DNA of 64,000 nt from Alnus glutinosa (GCF_958979055.1 NC_084887.1:29672044-29736043), one strand, 5' to 3'. Positions 22,817 to 36,372 are shown, counted from the stretch's first letter. The notes: generated by a model from the letters alone, not told the origin. Translations and numbers: made by a program.

Positions 22817-25800
22817 TCATTGGTTCTGAGTTTCCTCTTGGCTCTTTACTTTGGCCCTAAGCACGTCAGTGAAATTGCCCCTCATGATACGCCTGAATCT
22901 AGTGTCCTCTACTGGCAATGGTGACATCAGCTTTGGGGACTCAACTGGCTCTTGCGGTGGCTCTGCACTTTCTTTCTTGCCCAACAGCCCACCCTCACCA
23001 AAGAAACTGCTCACTGATGAGGCAAGGCCAAGATGGGCATTCATTACCTTACTGATCGTCTCCAGAGTTCCACCTGATCTTTCCTTCATTATGATTTCAA
23101 GGGCTTCCTTGTGTGCTGGATCAAGCGCATCCGAGTCTTTTAACAGGTTCTGAACGGCAGGTAGGAGGAAGTCTCTAACACTAGTCGCTGGGAGATCTGC
23201 ATCTCAAGCAAAGATGAAATTCAGCATCAGACATAGCATTTGAAGTTGTTGAGATTATACAATTAATTACAAATAATACATCAACTGCCACTGACAAAAA
23301 CATCTGGAAAAGAAAAATACTACTCACTCATTACCCAAATAAGACTGCCATGAGAATTATCAAAATCACTTATCAATTTTCAGGCGCTGAAAACATTTCT
23401 CAAATAGAAATGCTAGATATTAATTTTTATCCTATAATGCTAATGTGACAGTCTCAACTAACCATTGGATTTATTTATTTATTTATTTATTTATTATGTT
23501 TTTAACAAGAACTAATCCAATAGTTGTTTGGGACTATCACATAAGCACTGTAAGATGAGTAATTCTAGAAGTCCCTCGTGTGTCATTCTTGCGCCCTTCT
23601 AAAAATAAAGTGACTTTTAAAATTACCATTTGATCAAAATTAAATAGTGATAAATCACAAGCCCAATGGTGATTTTAAAGCCACCTCATTTTCGGATGGA
23701 TACAAAAGGGAATTCTAGCATTATTCCTATTGAATAATTGTAGGATAAAAATTTAGTTTCTAATATTATTCTTTCTCAAAAATCAATTATCCAAATGGGT
23801 TTTCGGATGTAGCCCCCACAAGTAATACACTTTTCAAAATAAACCACAAAACTCTTTTCACACCATCGTTTGAAAACACATGCTCATTTTTTTAGGTGCG
23901 GAGACTATCTTGTACGCCGCCCTCCCCCCCCAAAAAAAAAAGAAATCTACCATTGAAGTTGCAATGTTCCCCTTTTGCAATCCAAAATGACAGAAATACT
24001 CCTAAAAAAAAGAAAAAAAAAATCAGGAAAAAAGAAAAAAGTGCTTATTTTTATCAGATAAAATCCTTTTCTTTTTCTTTTTAAACAAAATTTAGGAAAA
24101 AACTTAGCAGTTTTTTGCTTTTCAAAAACTTTACCAAATGAATTTTCTTTTGTGGACCCCACAGACCACCTTCTCATATGTGGTCCATGTCTTAGCCACT
24201 TATTCTCAAACGGATAGTCCACAAAAAGCTAACGGACAACCACATATAATGGTTCTGGGTCAGATTGTAGACCATTTAGGCAAAGATCTGAGAAACTTAT
24301 GACATTTTATTAGATTGCATATACTACAAACAAACATCTGTGATCTGTCCCAAAATTTTAAATGAACCAGTCATTTCCATACTAAATAGAAACAATACAA
24401 GTTCTGTGATATTTTTGACTAAGTATTTGCCGAAACATCCAACAGAATCATATAAATAAACAAAGAGTAATGTTTTTTAGTAGACTCTTATACGACTGTC
24501 ATACAACTTTACGATGTGGCAGTGAAAATCAGGCATTGGATCATCACTTGTAAGAAATAAAAAAATGGCTGATTTTCACTGCCTTATCATTCCAGTTATA
24601 TGGCAGTCATATAACAGTCTACTAAATAGCATTAATCATAAACAAAACATAGAGACTCAACCAAATTCAACGGAGACACCACATCACTAGAGCATATAAC
24701 TCAATATCATGTGCAATCAACCTTGAGTTAAAGTTCATGACTGGCAATATACTTCAAAGTGGTGAAGGTAAAGGATATAAGAAGAATATAAATGTTGGTC
24801 TTCCCAAAAAAAGAAAGAAACTAAAAATGAAAAAGAAAAAAGAAGCAAACCTGTAGCATCCAGAGCACGGATTGCCTCACAAAATGCATTTGCTTTCTCA
24901 CGGCGACGCAGGACATCACTTGCAGAATTTGGCATGGCTGAGAGTTGGAAAATCTTGGACAAAAGATGTATATCATGTTAAAGAAACAAACACCGTAATC
25001 TGGTGACTTGATATTAGGAGCAAACTAGGAAAATTATGCATCTAGTTGAAAACATCAAATGAGAAGTCTAAAGAATAATCTTCTTCTAAAGGAAGAAGGT
25101 TGAGGATATAATCTCGTAATCTTTCTGTCGTATGTGGTACAGCAACCACCAGTGCACGAACTACAGCAATAGTAGCTTCATGAGATCCATCTTCAAGAAA
25201 AGCATCCATTTGTACATGTATCTTATCGACAATCTAGGAATATCGAAGTTTGATCAGCCACATGCATTAAAACTGCTCCATTAACAAGGCCAATGTCAAT
25301 TGAAGAGCCAAAAAAGAATGATACCATATCATTTCTAAAATGCTGGGCCACAGCTCCAAACGCATCAATGCTTGCATACTTCACATTTAGGTTTTGGTCA
25401 GAGCCCAGAGTAACTAGGGCAGGCAAAATGTGAGCAGAAGCAACTTTTGCATCAACATACGGCACCTATTAAACATATGTAATTATAAAAGTCTCAATCT
25501 TAATGTCAGATGCAACTGGATGTTTTGAATTCATAAAGTCGGTACACTTACAATGCCTTTCAACAGATTGGCAGCACTGATTTTCATATTCACGTTGGAG
25601 CTCACAACCATTTCCCATAGAATGTTAAATATCATACCGTGATGTTCTTCAAATGTGCTGCATTATGGAAAAGACCTATCACTCACACAATGAATTACAG
25701 ACATTTCGTTATGAAGCGATTTTGATATACGAACCAAAGGAAACGGACAGCATTGACAATCTCATTGCGCTTTGTTGGCATACTTTCCTCCATGCTACCT

Positions 25801-28800
25801 TCAACTAACAGCTTTCTTAAGTACTCTGCTAATTGCCCATGCTTGTTAGGAGCAGCCAAAACACCTGCTAAGAGTAGTGGTAGGACACACATAATAGCGA
25901 GTTTCTCGGCCACTGCAGTTCTTGGTCTCAAACCTGTAATCAAGCAACAGTCAAAGATCTCATAATGATGTGAAAGAACAGTAATGTGTTAAGATCCATT
26001 ACCCTTTATTCTTGATTGGATGCTGGAAGGGAAAAATGTCAAATCACCATTATCCCCAACTGCTACCAAAAATACAGGCAGCATTATGTGTGTGAGATAA
26101 GAATCCCCAAATTGTTCAGATAGAGCCAACAAAAACTGCATTACCAATATATAGATTAATAAAAACTGGAAGAGCACTACTCTCATCATTCAGACAAATC
26201 GTAAACATGAACAGCCTTAAAGGGTACAGATTGATACCTTAGTAGTTCGATTTCGTAAATTATCTTCTTTCTGAGGTAACAAGCATGCTAGTTTAATCAA
26301 GTCTGGAAAGCAGTCAACATGCATCCATTCGAATGCAGGCCATTCAACATGTCCCCTAGTCATATATTAAAATAACTCAGAACCAAATATGACCAAAGGA
26401 AGACTATCAAATGAATTAATGATATTATCTCCAGAGAAAAGGTAATGTAACAACTGAACACAAAAATGTAATTATAAAACAAATAAAAGGGCGGACCTTT
26501 TTTTTTTTTTGATAAGTAATCAATAAAAGGGGCGGATCTTACTCTGCATACAATTCAATCAAGGAGGTTGAAAATGCTGTTCCTGTTGTTTCAGGAATAG
26601 AAGAAAATGGGCATGTCTCATGTGCTTTCTGGCACATATACGGAAGCAATTCTGTCAATGCTCTTAGTAAAACATCAATATTCCAGCGCTCTCTTTCTCC
26701 CAAAACACGAAGATGGGATTCCACAGACCCTTCAACCCCCGAAAGAGGTGGACAGCGCTGCAACATTAGGCAAATACAGGAGAAAAGGTTTTATAAAGCA
26801 CAAATGAAAGAGTCCTCACTAACAAGTAAGAAATGGTAAGAAAGAAGCATACCTGAGCAGCGCTCACAATATGAGAAAGTAAAACTCTTAAAACATGGTC
26901 TAATTTGCTTCCCCAATTTATTACTGCAGGAAGTAGTTCTTTGAGCGTAGTTTCCACTACTACTCCAGAAGGATCACAGACCAATTGGAACATGAGCTCC
27001 TCCACCTATCAACAAACAAAATAAATTATTGGAGAAACTCTTTTTTTTTTTTCTTTTTTTCTTTTTTTTCCTTTTCAATTTATAGCGTCTTTCTCTTGTA
27101 AGGCATTGTATTATGTTAAGGGGAAAAGGCTCCATTCCCTAGACCGTGTGTCATCAACCTGTTCTAGAGCTTACATTGCAGCCAATTCTGTCAAGTCAGA
27201 ATTCTTCTCCATGACTGCCTCGAAGCATATTTAGTGAGGCTGACCTTGAAATATTTATCCACATTCGGAAAGTGCGGAAGCAGCAAAGCGAGATTATGAG
27301 CAGCAGCTTCCCGGACAACAGTTGCAGAATCTTCTATCAGTTGTTGCACAATAGACAAAATAAGAGAATCACGAATCTCAGGCCGGACAAATTCTGCAAG
27401 CTCTCCACATGATTGAGCAACAAGCAACCTACGCTCCTCATACATGTGATTTATCTGAAATCATGAAAGAAAAGAATGAATAACTATTTCTTGAGGTAAA
27501 AGCAACAGAATTTGTAAACTAAGATCTATTCACCGAGAAGGAAAAACATACTTGTTCCCAGCACTGGGGAAGCAATTCTGTTTCTGTTCTCATCTCTCCA
27601 ACATTCTTAGCAAGGTCAACACATGCCTGAAACAGAGTTGAACAGATTAAACATCATGCTTTTAACTGTATATCTGACTTACAACACAAATTTAATTCCT
27701 CAAGCAATAACCTACATCCATTATAATTCGTCTCTGTTGCTCATCTGGGCGTTTTATTAAATTAAACAATGTGTGGGTCAAGGAATCCCTTGTGCTGCTA
27801 TCTGGATGGCGTTCAATTGCACACATTATCAGTGGAAGAAGTTCCTGTAGATAAATAACACCAATACATTATAAATAGAACAATTCATTAGAAAAATACA
27901 TAGATAAATTCTAAGTTCAAATAAATTGCTTAAAAGCCAACCTCACGATGGTTGATCAAGACGTAAGGTACAATCTTAGGCAAGGCATCTGCCAAGATCT
28001 GTATGGTTCCTATGCCCTGTCAAAGTATAATAAATGTCAGATACGGAGTACAATAAAATTCCACCATACAAGCATGTGTAAAATTCTTCTTTTCATTTTT
28101 TGGGGAGATAAGGGAGCGACGCAGATTCAAATTTTTGAAATTGAATTTAGGAAGTTTTGTATTTAAATGGAGGGTCCCATCAAGAACATTAAGATTGCAC
28201 TGTGACATTGATACAATAAGAACCCACCCCAAATCCCTGCAGAAGTTTCTGGCTGAGCCATATGGGAAAGACTATATAATGTTCTCATACTAGAGTAAAA
28301 TGAACTTGCCGTATTTTCAGGAACAGCTTGACCAGATGAATTGTCTGATTTTAGAAGTAGCCTGCTTTCTTCTGATAGTGGTTCACCATTTTGTTTGGAA
28401 ACATTTTCAATGTTTTCCAAATCATCATTATCATCTGACGGACTCATTAGAAACTCTTGTGAAACTTCCTCAGATTTATCCATGTTGTCATCCAAAATTT
28501 GAGTAGCCTGTAATTGAGCAACTTTATTGTCCACAACTCCGGATGATGCATCACCTGGATGAGATATGATGCTTTTATCTTCAAGTATCTCAACAACTTT
28601 CTCTTCTGTCTGTGCAGATTCTTTCTCAGAATCAATGGAATTTACAGAATCAGAACTAATGTTTTTCGCTTTCAAACTTTCTATTTCCATCTGCAGTGAT
28701 ATTATTTCTTCCTTGTATTTTTCCAAAGGCTGGGATTGCACATGATCAACATCACCAGCTATTAAATTCCGTCCCCAATGAGATCCTTCTATGTGCATTT

Positions 28801-30976
28801 TCAGTGCAGTGATTTCAGCTCTGCAATCATTCAATTCCTTCCGCTTGTGCTCCAAGGACTGCTTCAAATCATGTACCTGAAAGTTACAGAATCATCAAAT
28901 TATCCTCTCATGTAGTTGAGTATCACTATTGTTTTCACAGCTGTCCTAAGAATTTAGTGCAGTGAGGGAGAAGTACCAGGTTCTCTTTGTCTTTGAGATC
29001 CTTCTGAAGTGCTTCTAAGGATTTAGTTAATGCACTTATTTGACCATCAGCCAAGTCTCTGTTCTTTAATAACAACTCCTTTTCATGATTAAGCCTCTCA
29101 TTTTCTTTTAGCAATGACTCATTTTCTCGAAGCATGGCAATTTTCTCCTGCAGCACAAGGTGCACTGTCATCTATCCACAGTTCAGAGCAAACCAAAAAT
29201 AGGAAGAGCTTCAAGATACATCAGATGATGCAACCTAAGTATTTACAACATAGGGATAGAGTATCTTTCACCATAATGTCTCAATCAAAGGAAAATTTAG
29301 AAAAGAAGAAAAACCACTCTGCACAACGGCATATTGGCAAAATAAATAGCAATGAAAACACGGACAAAATTCACAACTCTTAAGGATAAGACTGCGATAA
29401 CTCCAAGGATGTAGATCACAATTAGCATATTACCAATCTAATGAAAGAATGCCAGTTTTAGGAATGGTGATTTACCAGATTACATATCCAAATCTTGACA
29501 GATATATCGAACCACAATGGTCAATGCCAATTGATACATTGATGTATCTGAGCACTTTCAGGTCAACAGCTCCATTCTTATGTCTAAACAAATGAAGAAT
29601 GCAGATAGGAAATGTCTTCATATGTGCAATGCGACACTGTTTTATTAATCAAAATTGCAATGATCAAAAGTTCAAGTTCATACATTAACCTATTTATACT
29701 CTGGTTAGTAACATAATGTTTATCGAGCACACTAGAGATCGCCCATAAGAAAGCCAAAGTGGATTGCAAAGGTGATGATCATTCAACAAGTCTGGTGGAG
29801 CTTGGTGAAATGCAATGAATTTAAACAATGCAAAGGGCTACAGATGTCTATTAGAATCTCTTTGAAAGTACATAAGAAGTGACTTGCCTAAATGTCTCAT
29901 ACCTCAGCAGCCTCTGTAGTGGACGAAAGGTACTGATAATAATAATGTCGCAAGGCATCTGGTACACATGCAGGTGTATTCTGCCAAACCTCTAGGTTCT
30001 GATCTGTGACCTGAAGTGAAAATATTGACAGGTTATGATAATAATTTTAAGATTAGATGCACGATTAAGTAGGGTTGGCAATTTTGACAAAACCCCTGAA
30101 CCTAACACGAACACGACACGAAATTAAAGAGTTAGAATTTAGGCTAAACGAGTTGATGGGTTGACCAGTTTACTTATTATTATTATTATTATTTTAAAAA
30201 AAAAAAATCAGAATAGTAAAAGTGTAAAACTGGAACCCTAAATTCATTTCCTTAAAAGTGTATAAATTTACGGACTTTCCAGCATAACAAGCTTAGGGTC
30301 ATATACACAAAATTCATCACCAAGAAAACATAAAAGTAAACACAATTCTGCCTTGGAAAAATCTTTAAAAAATTCGGATCGTGTCGGGTTAACATGACCC
30401 GCTTGTTGAATCGTGTTGTGTTCAGGTTACGGGTTTCAACCCGATTAATATTCGTGTCAGGTTTGGGTTTGCCTAATCAGGTTGCTGGGTTGATCCGAAC
30501 CCAGCGCGCCAACCCGAATTGCCCACCCTACGATTAAGTGACAATCATACACGTATGACATGATTAGAGGTTTTATATCTGCAATGTGGCAACAAACAAG
30601 TCAGAAATTAACATATGATATAGTTTCCAGTGCCATCTTTAATGCAATCAGCAGCTGCAAACCACATATGAACATTTTCAAATGCTCCTTTTATTTTCTT
30701 TAAATTTATTATAATGTACCAAGACTTTACTGTGACTCCAATCAACATTAAAATACGGGTTAATTACACTTAAGCCCTTCAACTACCACTTATTTACACA
30801 TTACCCCTATGAACTATCAATTGTCACACTCAACCCCCTCCAACTACCAAACATCGGCAAAAAAGCCCTTCCGTAAGCCAAGATTGTTAAAAGGTACAGA
30901 ATATTGGTCACATGCCATACACGTGCTTTTTTTAGATGTGAAATGACTAAAATAACCTAAGTTTAGAAAATAAATT

Positions 30977-31028
<52 letters not shown>

Positions 31029-34000
31029 AGAAAAAAAAAAAACTCAAATTAAAAAATTCGAAAAAAGAAGAAGCAAAAAGGACCACCCATAGGGAGTGGT
31101 CGAGTCACCCCTGGGGGGTGGAAAGGGTGAGTGTTTCCTAATTTTATTTTTTATTGTTATTATTATTTTTTTTTTTCATTTGAGGGCATTTTCGTGATTA
31201 AAAAATGGTGCCTAAGTTATGCATAGACGTGTTGTTGAACTGTATGACAGTTGGTGGTCCTCTTTGGCAGGCCAAGGAGTGTTGCGATGTGAAAAATGGT
31301 GCCTACGTGTCTCTTTTGGTGTTTATGGAGAGAAATGAATGATAGAAACTTTGAGGACAGGGAAAGGACGCTGGGAGAAATTATAATTTTGAACCTTATA
31401 AGCCTAGCCCCATAATAGGGAATACAAGCACACCACATCTCTGTACCTGTATCACGACTACGAACATAGCATGTTCCAGGTAAAAAAACAAGAAGCAAAA
31501 ACACACATGCACAAGCATACATAGGTAATGCATATGTTTTCTCTGGTTAGACGGCAAGACTGTAAATACATTGCATTTGATTGTTTCAATCTTCTTAATT
31601 CTAATGGTGATTGAAATAGGTTGATAAGAAAAGTTAAGGAAATTAGAAGAAAACAACTAGGAAAAAGAAAATACAAGTGCATATGTCAATAAGAAAGAAG
31701 TCATCCTTTCCAGAAGCAAACTGAACAAAGGAGAGAGCACAAAAGCAGAGATAATCAATGTTAATAGTCTTGCATACCTCTTCATAAAATGTCATTGCAG
31801 TGAGCGGATACCCTGCTATAAGCAAATATTCCTTTACAGCACAATTAAGATCTCGACGTTCATTATCCTTCAAAGGACCCAAATCAGAGAAGGAAGAATT
31901 TCTCTTTTTCCATTGAAATTCTGGTCCATTATTTACAGAAACATTTATATTTGAATCTGCAAAAATATCCAAGATAGAAAGAATTGTTAAAATGACAGTA
32001 GTTTTTGATAAGTAAAAAAAAAAAAAATTGATAAGTAAATGACAGTAGTTTAGCAATTGACTATTTAGGAGGATTGCGTTCACACTGTAGATCTTCAATA
32101 TGTCCACTATTTAACAGTTGCTTTATTGGGGTTAGACAAAAACAACTGTCACCTGATGGTAATAAGGACGCAAACATGGGTATCAGTGTCCAGTACCTTG
32201 TGTAGCACAGTGAAGAAAAATTGGATTCCAGTATTTAAATACAAGCATAGTTGTCAATTTCTTCATTGCAATTTACAAGAAGAACAGAGAAAGAAGCGTC
32301 CTTACTATTTTATGCAATAAAGTCAAAACTGATGCACCTAGATATGTTTGTTAGCTCATCATGAACATATGGCTTCATTGATTAAAAAACTAAAAATCAT
32401 GGACTCTTTCAGATAGAGTGCGGTGTACATGTGGGATATTATCATGACAAACCATATAATTGAACATAATACAGACAGATCTCTCTGAAACATTCGAAAG
32501 AACATCATTTTAAAACATCATGTAGACATGAGAAATTACCGCTCAATTCATCCAGAGGTATCTCTGCTTTCTTCTGTAATTCAGCCTTATATTTCAAGAT
32601 GTCCTCTTGGGCTAAACGAAGCTCATACTCACTGATTGCTAATTTTTCTTCTATTGCTTCTTTCTCTTCTAGCAAACTCTGAGGGTCAGCAACTGCATTT
32701 CAATAATGAAAGAGGAAAAGAAGAGAAACAGTCATGTTCGGAATTCAACGAAGAAATGTAAAATTAAATTTGGAATTTCAATTAGTGATTCAGGCAGGGA
32801 ACAGAATCATCTAAAGGTCCATTCATTTGCATCACCAAATTTTAACTTTCAACAAGACCAAGAAAAGGCATGAAAAGCGTGATTAAATATTCCAACAAAT
32901 TAACTAATGGTATCAGCAACGAACACTGAGAAACAAATGATTCAAAGGTGGAACACACATTAATGTATTACACCAATCATATTCCTTTTTGTTCATGAGG
33001 ACAACCTGGAGGGGCAGGGATAATCATACTTTAAAAACATTGAGCCGTATGCAAATTCACTCCAAGCCATTTTCCTGTGTTCATTATTTGATGGCCGCAT
33101 GCTTTAGGCAGCATAAAATGTGATTCTTTCTTGGAGTCCATTGCTCTCTTGATTTTTTTTGGTTTAAGCTTCTTGAGAGGATAAATTATACTCATCCTGT
33201 GTATCTATTCATTTTTTCTTTAATAAATCCTTTAAGATTTAGCTTAGGCTCTTTGAAAAAACAATTACTGGAAATGTGAAGACCCTCCATTACAGTTGTG
33301 CTTCTGGGTTGCAGAAAACTGCATAAAACAATGAATTACGCTTTTCTTCTTAGTAAGTGACACTGCCCTAGAAATACGTTAGGCTCTTGTTGGAGGAAAT
33401 AAGTTAGTCACAGCCTTAAACGTTTTTCTGGTTGATGATCAGGTAAAACCTAACATGATATCTGACTCTTTTACCAGTTTTTACTGCATTATCAAACAAT
33501 ACCATGCAAGTCTTCCCATTTTAAAGCAGTTAACAAATTTACTACATATACAAGACATGATACGACATGGCATAGAATCTTACTAGCTCCTCTGACCACA
33601 ATGCATTTTACAATTATATATTTCTCAAGTTTCCACCTACTATACTTCAAAGAATATGTCACAACATTTCCTACCAGCACTGTAATTGGAAGGCCGTTAA
33701 CTTTGTAGGATGAAGTGTAAGTACATCTTAGTGATCTAGAGGATAAAGTTATTCTCTTTCCTTATTTTCTTTGTTGGTTGTTGCTAGCCAAAATGTGAAC
33801 CTAAATTTGATAAGGGTGCCATCAATAAAAAAGTGTCAAATATGCCAAAACCAATAGGCAGATAATATGCATCAGCAGATGCGTATCTCACTCACATAAA
33901 TACAATCTTCCTATACATTGACTTCGGGGTTTCTTCGTGACTCCTAAAGAAAACACCACGCTGTTCCTCTAGTAAACTTCTGTATACGCTAGATCTGGAG

Positions 34001-34572
34001 AGTCTGGAGACTCAGAAAAATGAAGACAAAAATCATAATCGGGTCGAATGTTTTATGCAATTTCAATTGAGAGTAACTAAAAGGATCTCCTTAGCCAAGC
34101 TGAATAATCTTCTTAGTATCAATTGATAGGTTCCGTCTCCCCCACTGCAATGAACCAAATAACTACGATCCAAGCTCTCAGTCTCATTGCCTTCCTCGGC
34201 AACGAAATGGAGCAATAGCTGTTTCTTGATTGATCATTTTTATAATGTTTCTGAACATCATAATTAACGTCAAGAACTGGAAACGTTTACCGTATCAAAA
34301 ATTTCTCAATGCCGCAATTTGACTTGAAAAATGGCATGCATTTGTTTAGGAGAAACCTGATCCTTTGTGATTCTCCGAATCTCCATACAAAAAATTGACC
34401 TCCAAATTTTCTAATAGAATCGAAAAACCTACCAGTAACTCAGTAACACAGGAACCATTATCAACATATTGAACTACAATTAAATCAAAGTCTCTCAAGC
34501 TTCCAAATCTATTCTAAAAAATGGAGACCCCAATTAAACCAATCCTCGTTGAATTAGAGAGAGAGAGAGAGT

Positions 34573-34616
<44 letters not shown>

Positions 34617-34810
34617 CTCGTAGAGAGTTGAAGCGAGAGATCTGGTCGGGAGGGAACTGAGAGGGATTGGAAAAGAATTCCTTGAGGCGAATCGCCTGGG
34701 CGTCTCGGCCATCGTCGAGGAGCTCGTGGAGCAGCTCGAATGCCGTCAACAAGTACCTCTCCTCCAACAGAAAGTTCACCGCGCAATTACACAGCGACGA
34801 CCTCTCCACG

Positions 34811-34815
<5 letters not shown>
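22817..34815 (-). CDS. RELCH: RELCH-like LisH / coiled-coil / HEAT-repeat protein (about 20 exons)
   Basis: Exons in transcript order: 34815-34617, 32692-32540, 31956-31778, 30010-29903, 29147-28977, 28876-about 28228, 28016 (or 28009)-27942, 27844-27716, 27626-27552, 27454-27245, 27005-26853, 26757-26543, 26355-26238, 26135-26003, 25933-25735, 25657-25552, 25465-25325, 25233-25110, 24967-24851, 23196-22817. Phases agree at every junction except exon 6/7. The product is about 1,200 residues. It opens with a LisH motif (MDVERSSLCNCAVNFLLEER), has a second LisH-like segment in exon 3 (NCAVKEYLLIAGYPLTAMTF), then coiled coils in exons 4-6 and HEAT-type helices to the end. It matches the single-copy plant family of Arabidopsis AT5G16210. 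Human RELCH binds RAB11 and aids endosome-to-TGN cholesterol transfer; the plant role is inferred. The frame stays open upstream to 35,046, but the conserved start is 34,815. Confidence 0.9.
23557..23726. mobile_element. Short MITE in last RELCH intron
   Basis: Ends 'gagtaattctagaag' and 'attctagcattattc' are imperfect inverted repeats. A sister copy at 60,052-60,210 shares 'gacttttaaaattaccatt' and 'tttgatcaaaatt' in the same order. Confidence 0.55.
24466..24635. mobile_element. Palindromic MITE in last RELCH intron
   Basis: The left arm ('tagtagactcttatacgact...gtggcagtgaaaatcag') and right arm ('gctgattttcactgcc...cagtctacta') are inverted repeats of about 65 bp around a short spacer. Confidence 0.65.
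24968..25109 (-). other. Predicted U12-type AT-AC intron of the RELCH-like gene
   Basis: On the coding strand the intron would start ATATCCTC and end TTTCTTTAACATGATATAC. The first matches the minor-spliceosome 5' site (ATATCCTY); TTTCTTTAAC resembles the U12 branch site TTCCTTRAC, about 10 nt from the AC end. Removing it joins GAT-T to AT-CTT in phase 1, giving RLRDYLLSKIF, the order expected in the family. No GT-AG pair in the region keeps this frame. Confidence 0.8.
30070..30530. mobile_element. hAT-type MITE in RELCH intron 4
   Basis: Termini TAGGGTTGGCAATT and AATTGCCCACCCTA are inverted repeats, flanked by the perfect 8-bp duplication CGATTAAG (30,062-30,069 and 30,531-30,538). The interior has many 'cgaacacgacacg' / 'aacccgac'-like motifs and no coding frame. 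Confidence 0.85.
30755..31160. mobile_element. Truncated foldback-type element in RELCH intron 4
   Basis: The left arm ('ggttaattacacttaagcc...') and a GC-rich centre ('accacccatagggagtggtc', 'cacccctggggggtgg') resemble the foldback family at 21,118. A matching right arm is not evident. A (TA)n run lies at 30,980-31,024. Confidence 0.45.
34556..34616. repeat. (GA)n microsatellite at the exon-1 donor of the RELCH-like gene
   Basis: On the coding strand a CT repeat starts directly after the donor GTTCTCTCTC. A second CT-then-TA repeat lies at 34,818-34,865, just upstream of the start codon. Confidence 0.9.
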
Positions 34816-34865
<50 letters not shown>

Positions 34866-35409
34866 CAGATTGATTGATCCAAACCTTAATCTCTCTCTCT
34901 GTCCGTTGCCATTGGAAAATTGAGGAAGCTCTTGAGCTAGATCTCTGTGTGTTTCTACTTTCTACAGCAAAAATTTCCACAGGGCTTGGTGCGTGCTCGG
35001 GTCGTTGAAGGAGGGGGAACGGGGTTGTGCTGCTACGCATCCGCATAAGGCGTCATGGTTAGCTATATAGTCAGTGGCCGCCGACGACTGTTGAAATAAT
35101 ATTGACCGTTGGATGGTGCTGACTTTAAATTTTTATTAAGCGAAGTTGATGGTCTGCATGAGGCAGTATTAGGGCCCCACTGTCCGACTCAATCTCCCGA
35201 TCCCGGGAAAGGTCAGATCTGTTAGCATGTATCTGGGCTACGCCTTTTAGGCTACAGCGAATAAGGTTAACGGTTGAACTTTCGACGGGACGGGCAATAA
35301 CTAATTGCTGTTAATGTAATTTTGTAGCAATTTTATTTTTGACAGCATATAGATTAAAAGATAAAAAAGTGCATCATCCATCCGTGTAGCTGACTTAATA
35401 TACAAAGAA
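34816..35409. promoter_or_regulatory. 5' UTR and presumed promoter of the RELCH-like gene
   Basis: It includes the CT/TA microsatellite next to the ATG and a GC-richer stretch to about 35,050 typical of a 5' UTR. No clear TATA box distinct from the repeat is seen. Confidence 0.4.
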
Positions 35410-36372
35410 AAATGATACATGTACTTACAAACCTTTATAAAGGAAGGCTTATAAATTGAGGTGGAGTCCATGTTACATTTTATTAATTAAAAAACTTAGA
35501 CACCTAAGATTCCACGTAAAATTGGTGTTTTATTAATTAAAAAACTTAGACAAGTAGGATGGAGTTCGGTTGAACCCAGCACATCAGTCGGAAACCCATC
35601 TTCGGCAAATTCACTGGCGAAGCACCGGGAACCCTTGCACGCCAGAAACCCAGCACACCGGCCGACCACGACCCCGACTAGCCCAGGTGGAAGCTCGACT
35701 TGAAGCACTAGAAACCCACGCACGCCAGAAACCCAGCACACAGCGAGAAGGGATAACAGGCTGTGAGAGGGAATAGATCCCAAAAGAGGACGATGCTCGG
35801 GGCTCTAGGGCGTGCGGCCCATGCAAGTAGCTCGTGGTGGGGGTCAGGAGTTTCCAGCTTCCACGAAACCTATGCCAATGTGCGTGGGTTTCCAGACAAA
35901 GAGAGATCCAAGAGTTCTCACTGGTTTTCGATGGTGTCAGGAGCTCCTCGGTGTTCGAGGTCTGGTTGCCGAGATGACGTGGCTAGAGGACTAGTCATCT
36001 TGGAACGGGGAAAAGGATCTAGAGGCTCGGTGGGAAGCCAGAGAAGGAGGCACAGTGCAGCTGAGGAAGAGATCTGGCGACAGAAAGCCTCAACGACCAC
36101 CGGCAAGCTCCCGCTTGAGGACCAGCCGTCCGGGGATGGGGAAGAGATTCGGCGACAGAGAGCCTCGGTGCTTTCTAGAAAGAACAATGTAGTTTTTTTA
36201 AAAAATAAATAAATAATAAAAAAAAATTAAAATAAAATAAAATAAAATAAAATAAAATAAAATAAAAAAAGAGAAGAAGAAGAATGACGTCAAAATGCCA
36301 CATCATATTCCATGTTAATTTGTAAGCTTCCATTTGTAAGAGTTTATAAGTACCTGTAGCATTTATCATGTA
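35410..36372. mobile_element. TIR element with GC-rich cargo
   Basis: The left end ('atgatacatgtacttacaaa...ggcttataaatt') and the reverse complement of the right end ('atgataaatgctacaggtac...ggaagcttacaaatt') form imperfect inverted repeats of about 60 bp. Between them, 35,560-36,170 is much richer in GC than its surroundings and has direct repeats ('acgccagaaacccagcacac' twice). Reading frames inside have no recognisable product. Captured genomic sequence, as in Pack-MULEs, is one explanation; the superfamily is unproven. Confidence 0.5.

Noticed and set aside
34815-35046. N-terminal extension of the RELCH-like protein
   Set aside because: The frame is open upstream only through a CT/TA microsatellite in the 5' UTR; the family starts at the MDVERSSL methionine.
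35763-36212. 149-codon plus-strand frame
   Set aside because: It lies in the GC-rich core of a TIR element, is open mainly because GC-rich DNA has few stops, and matches no family.
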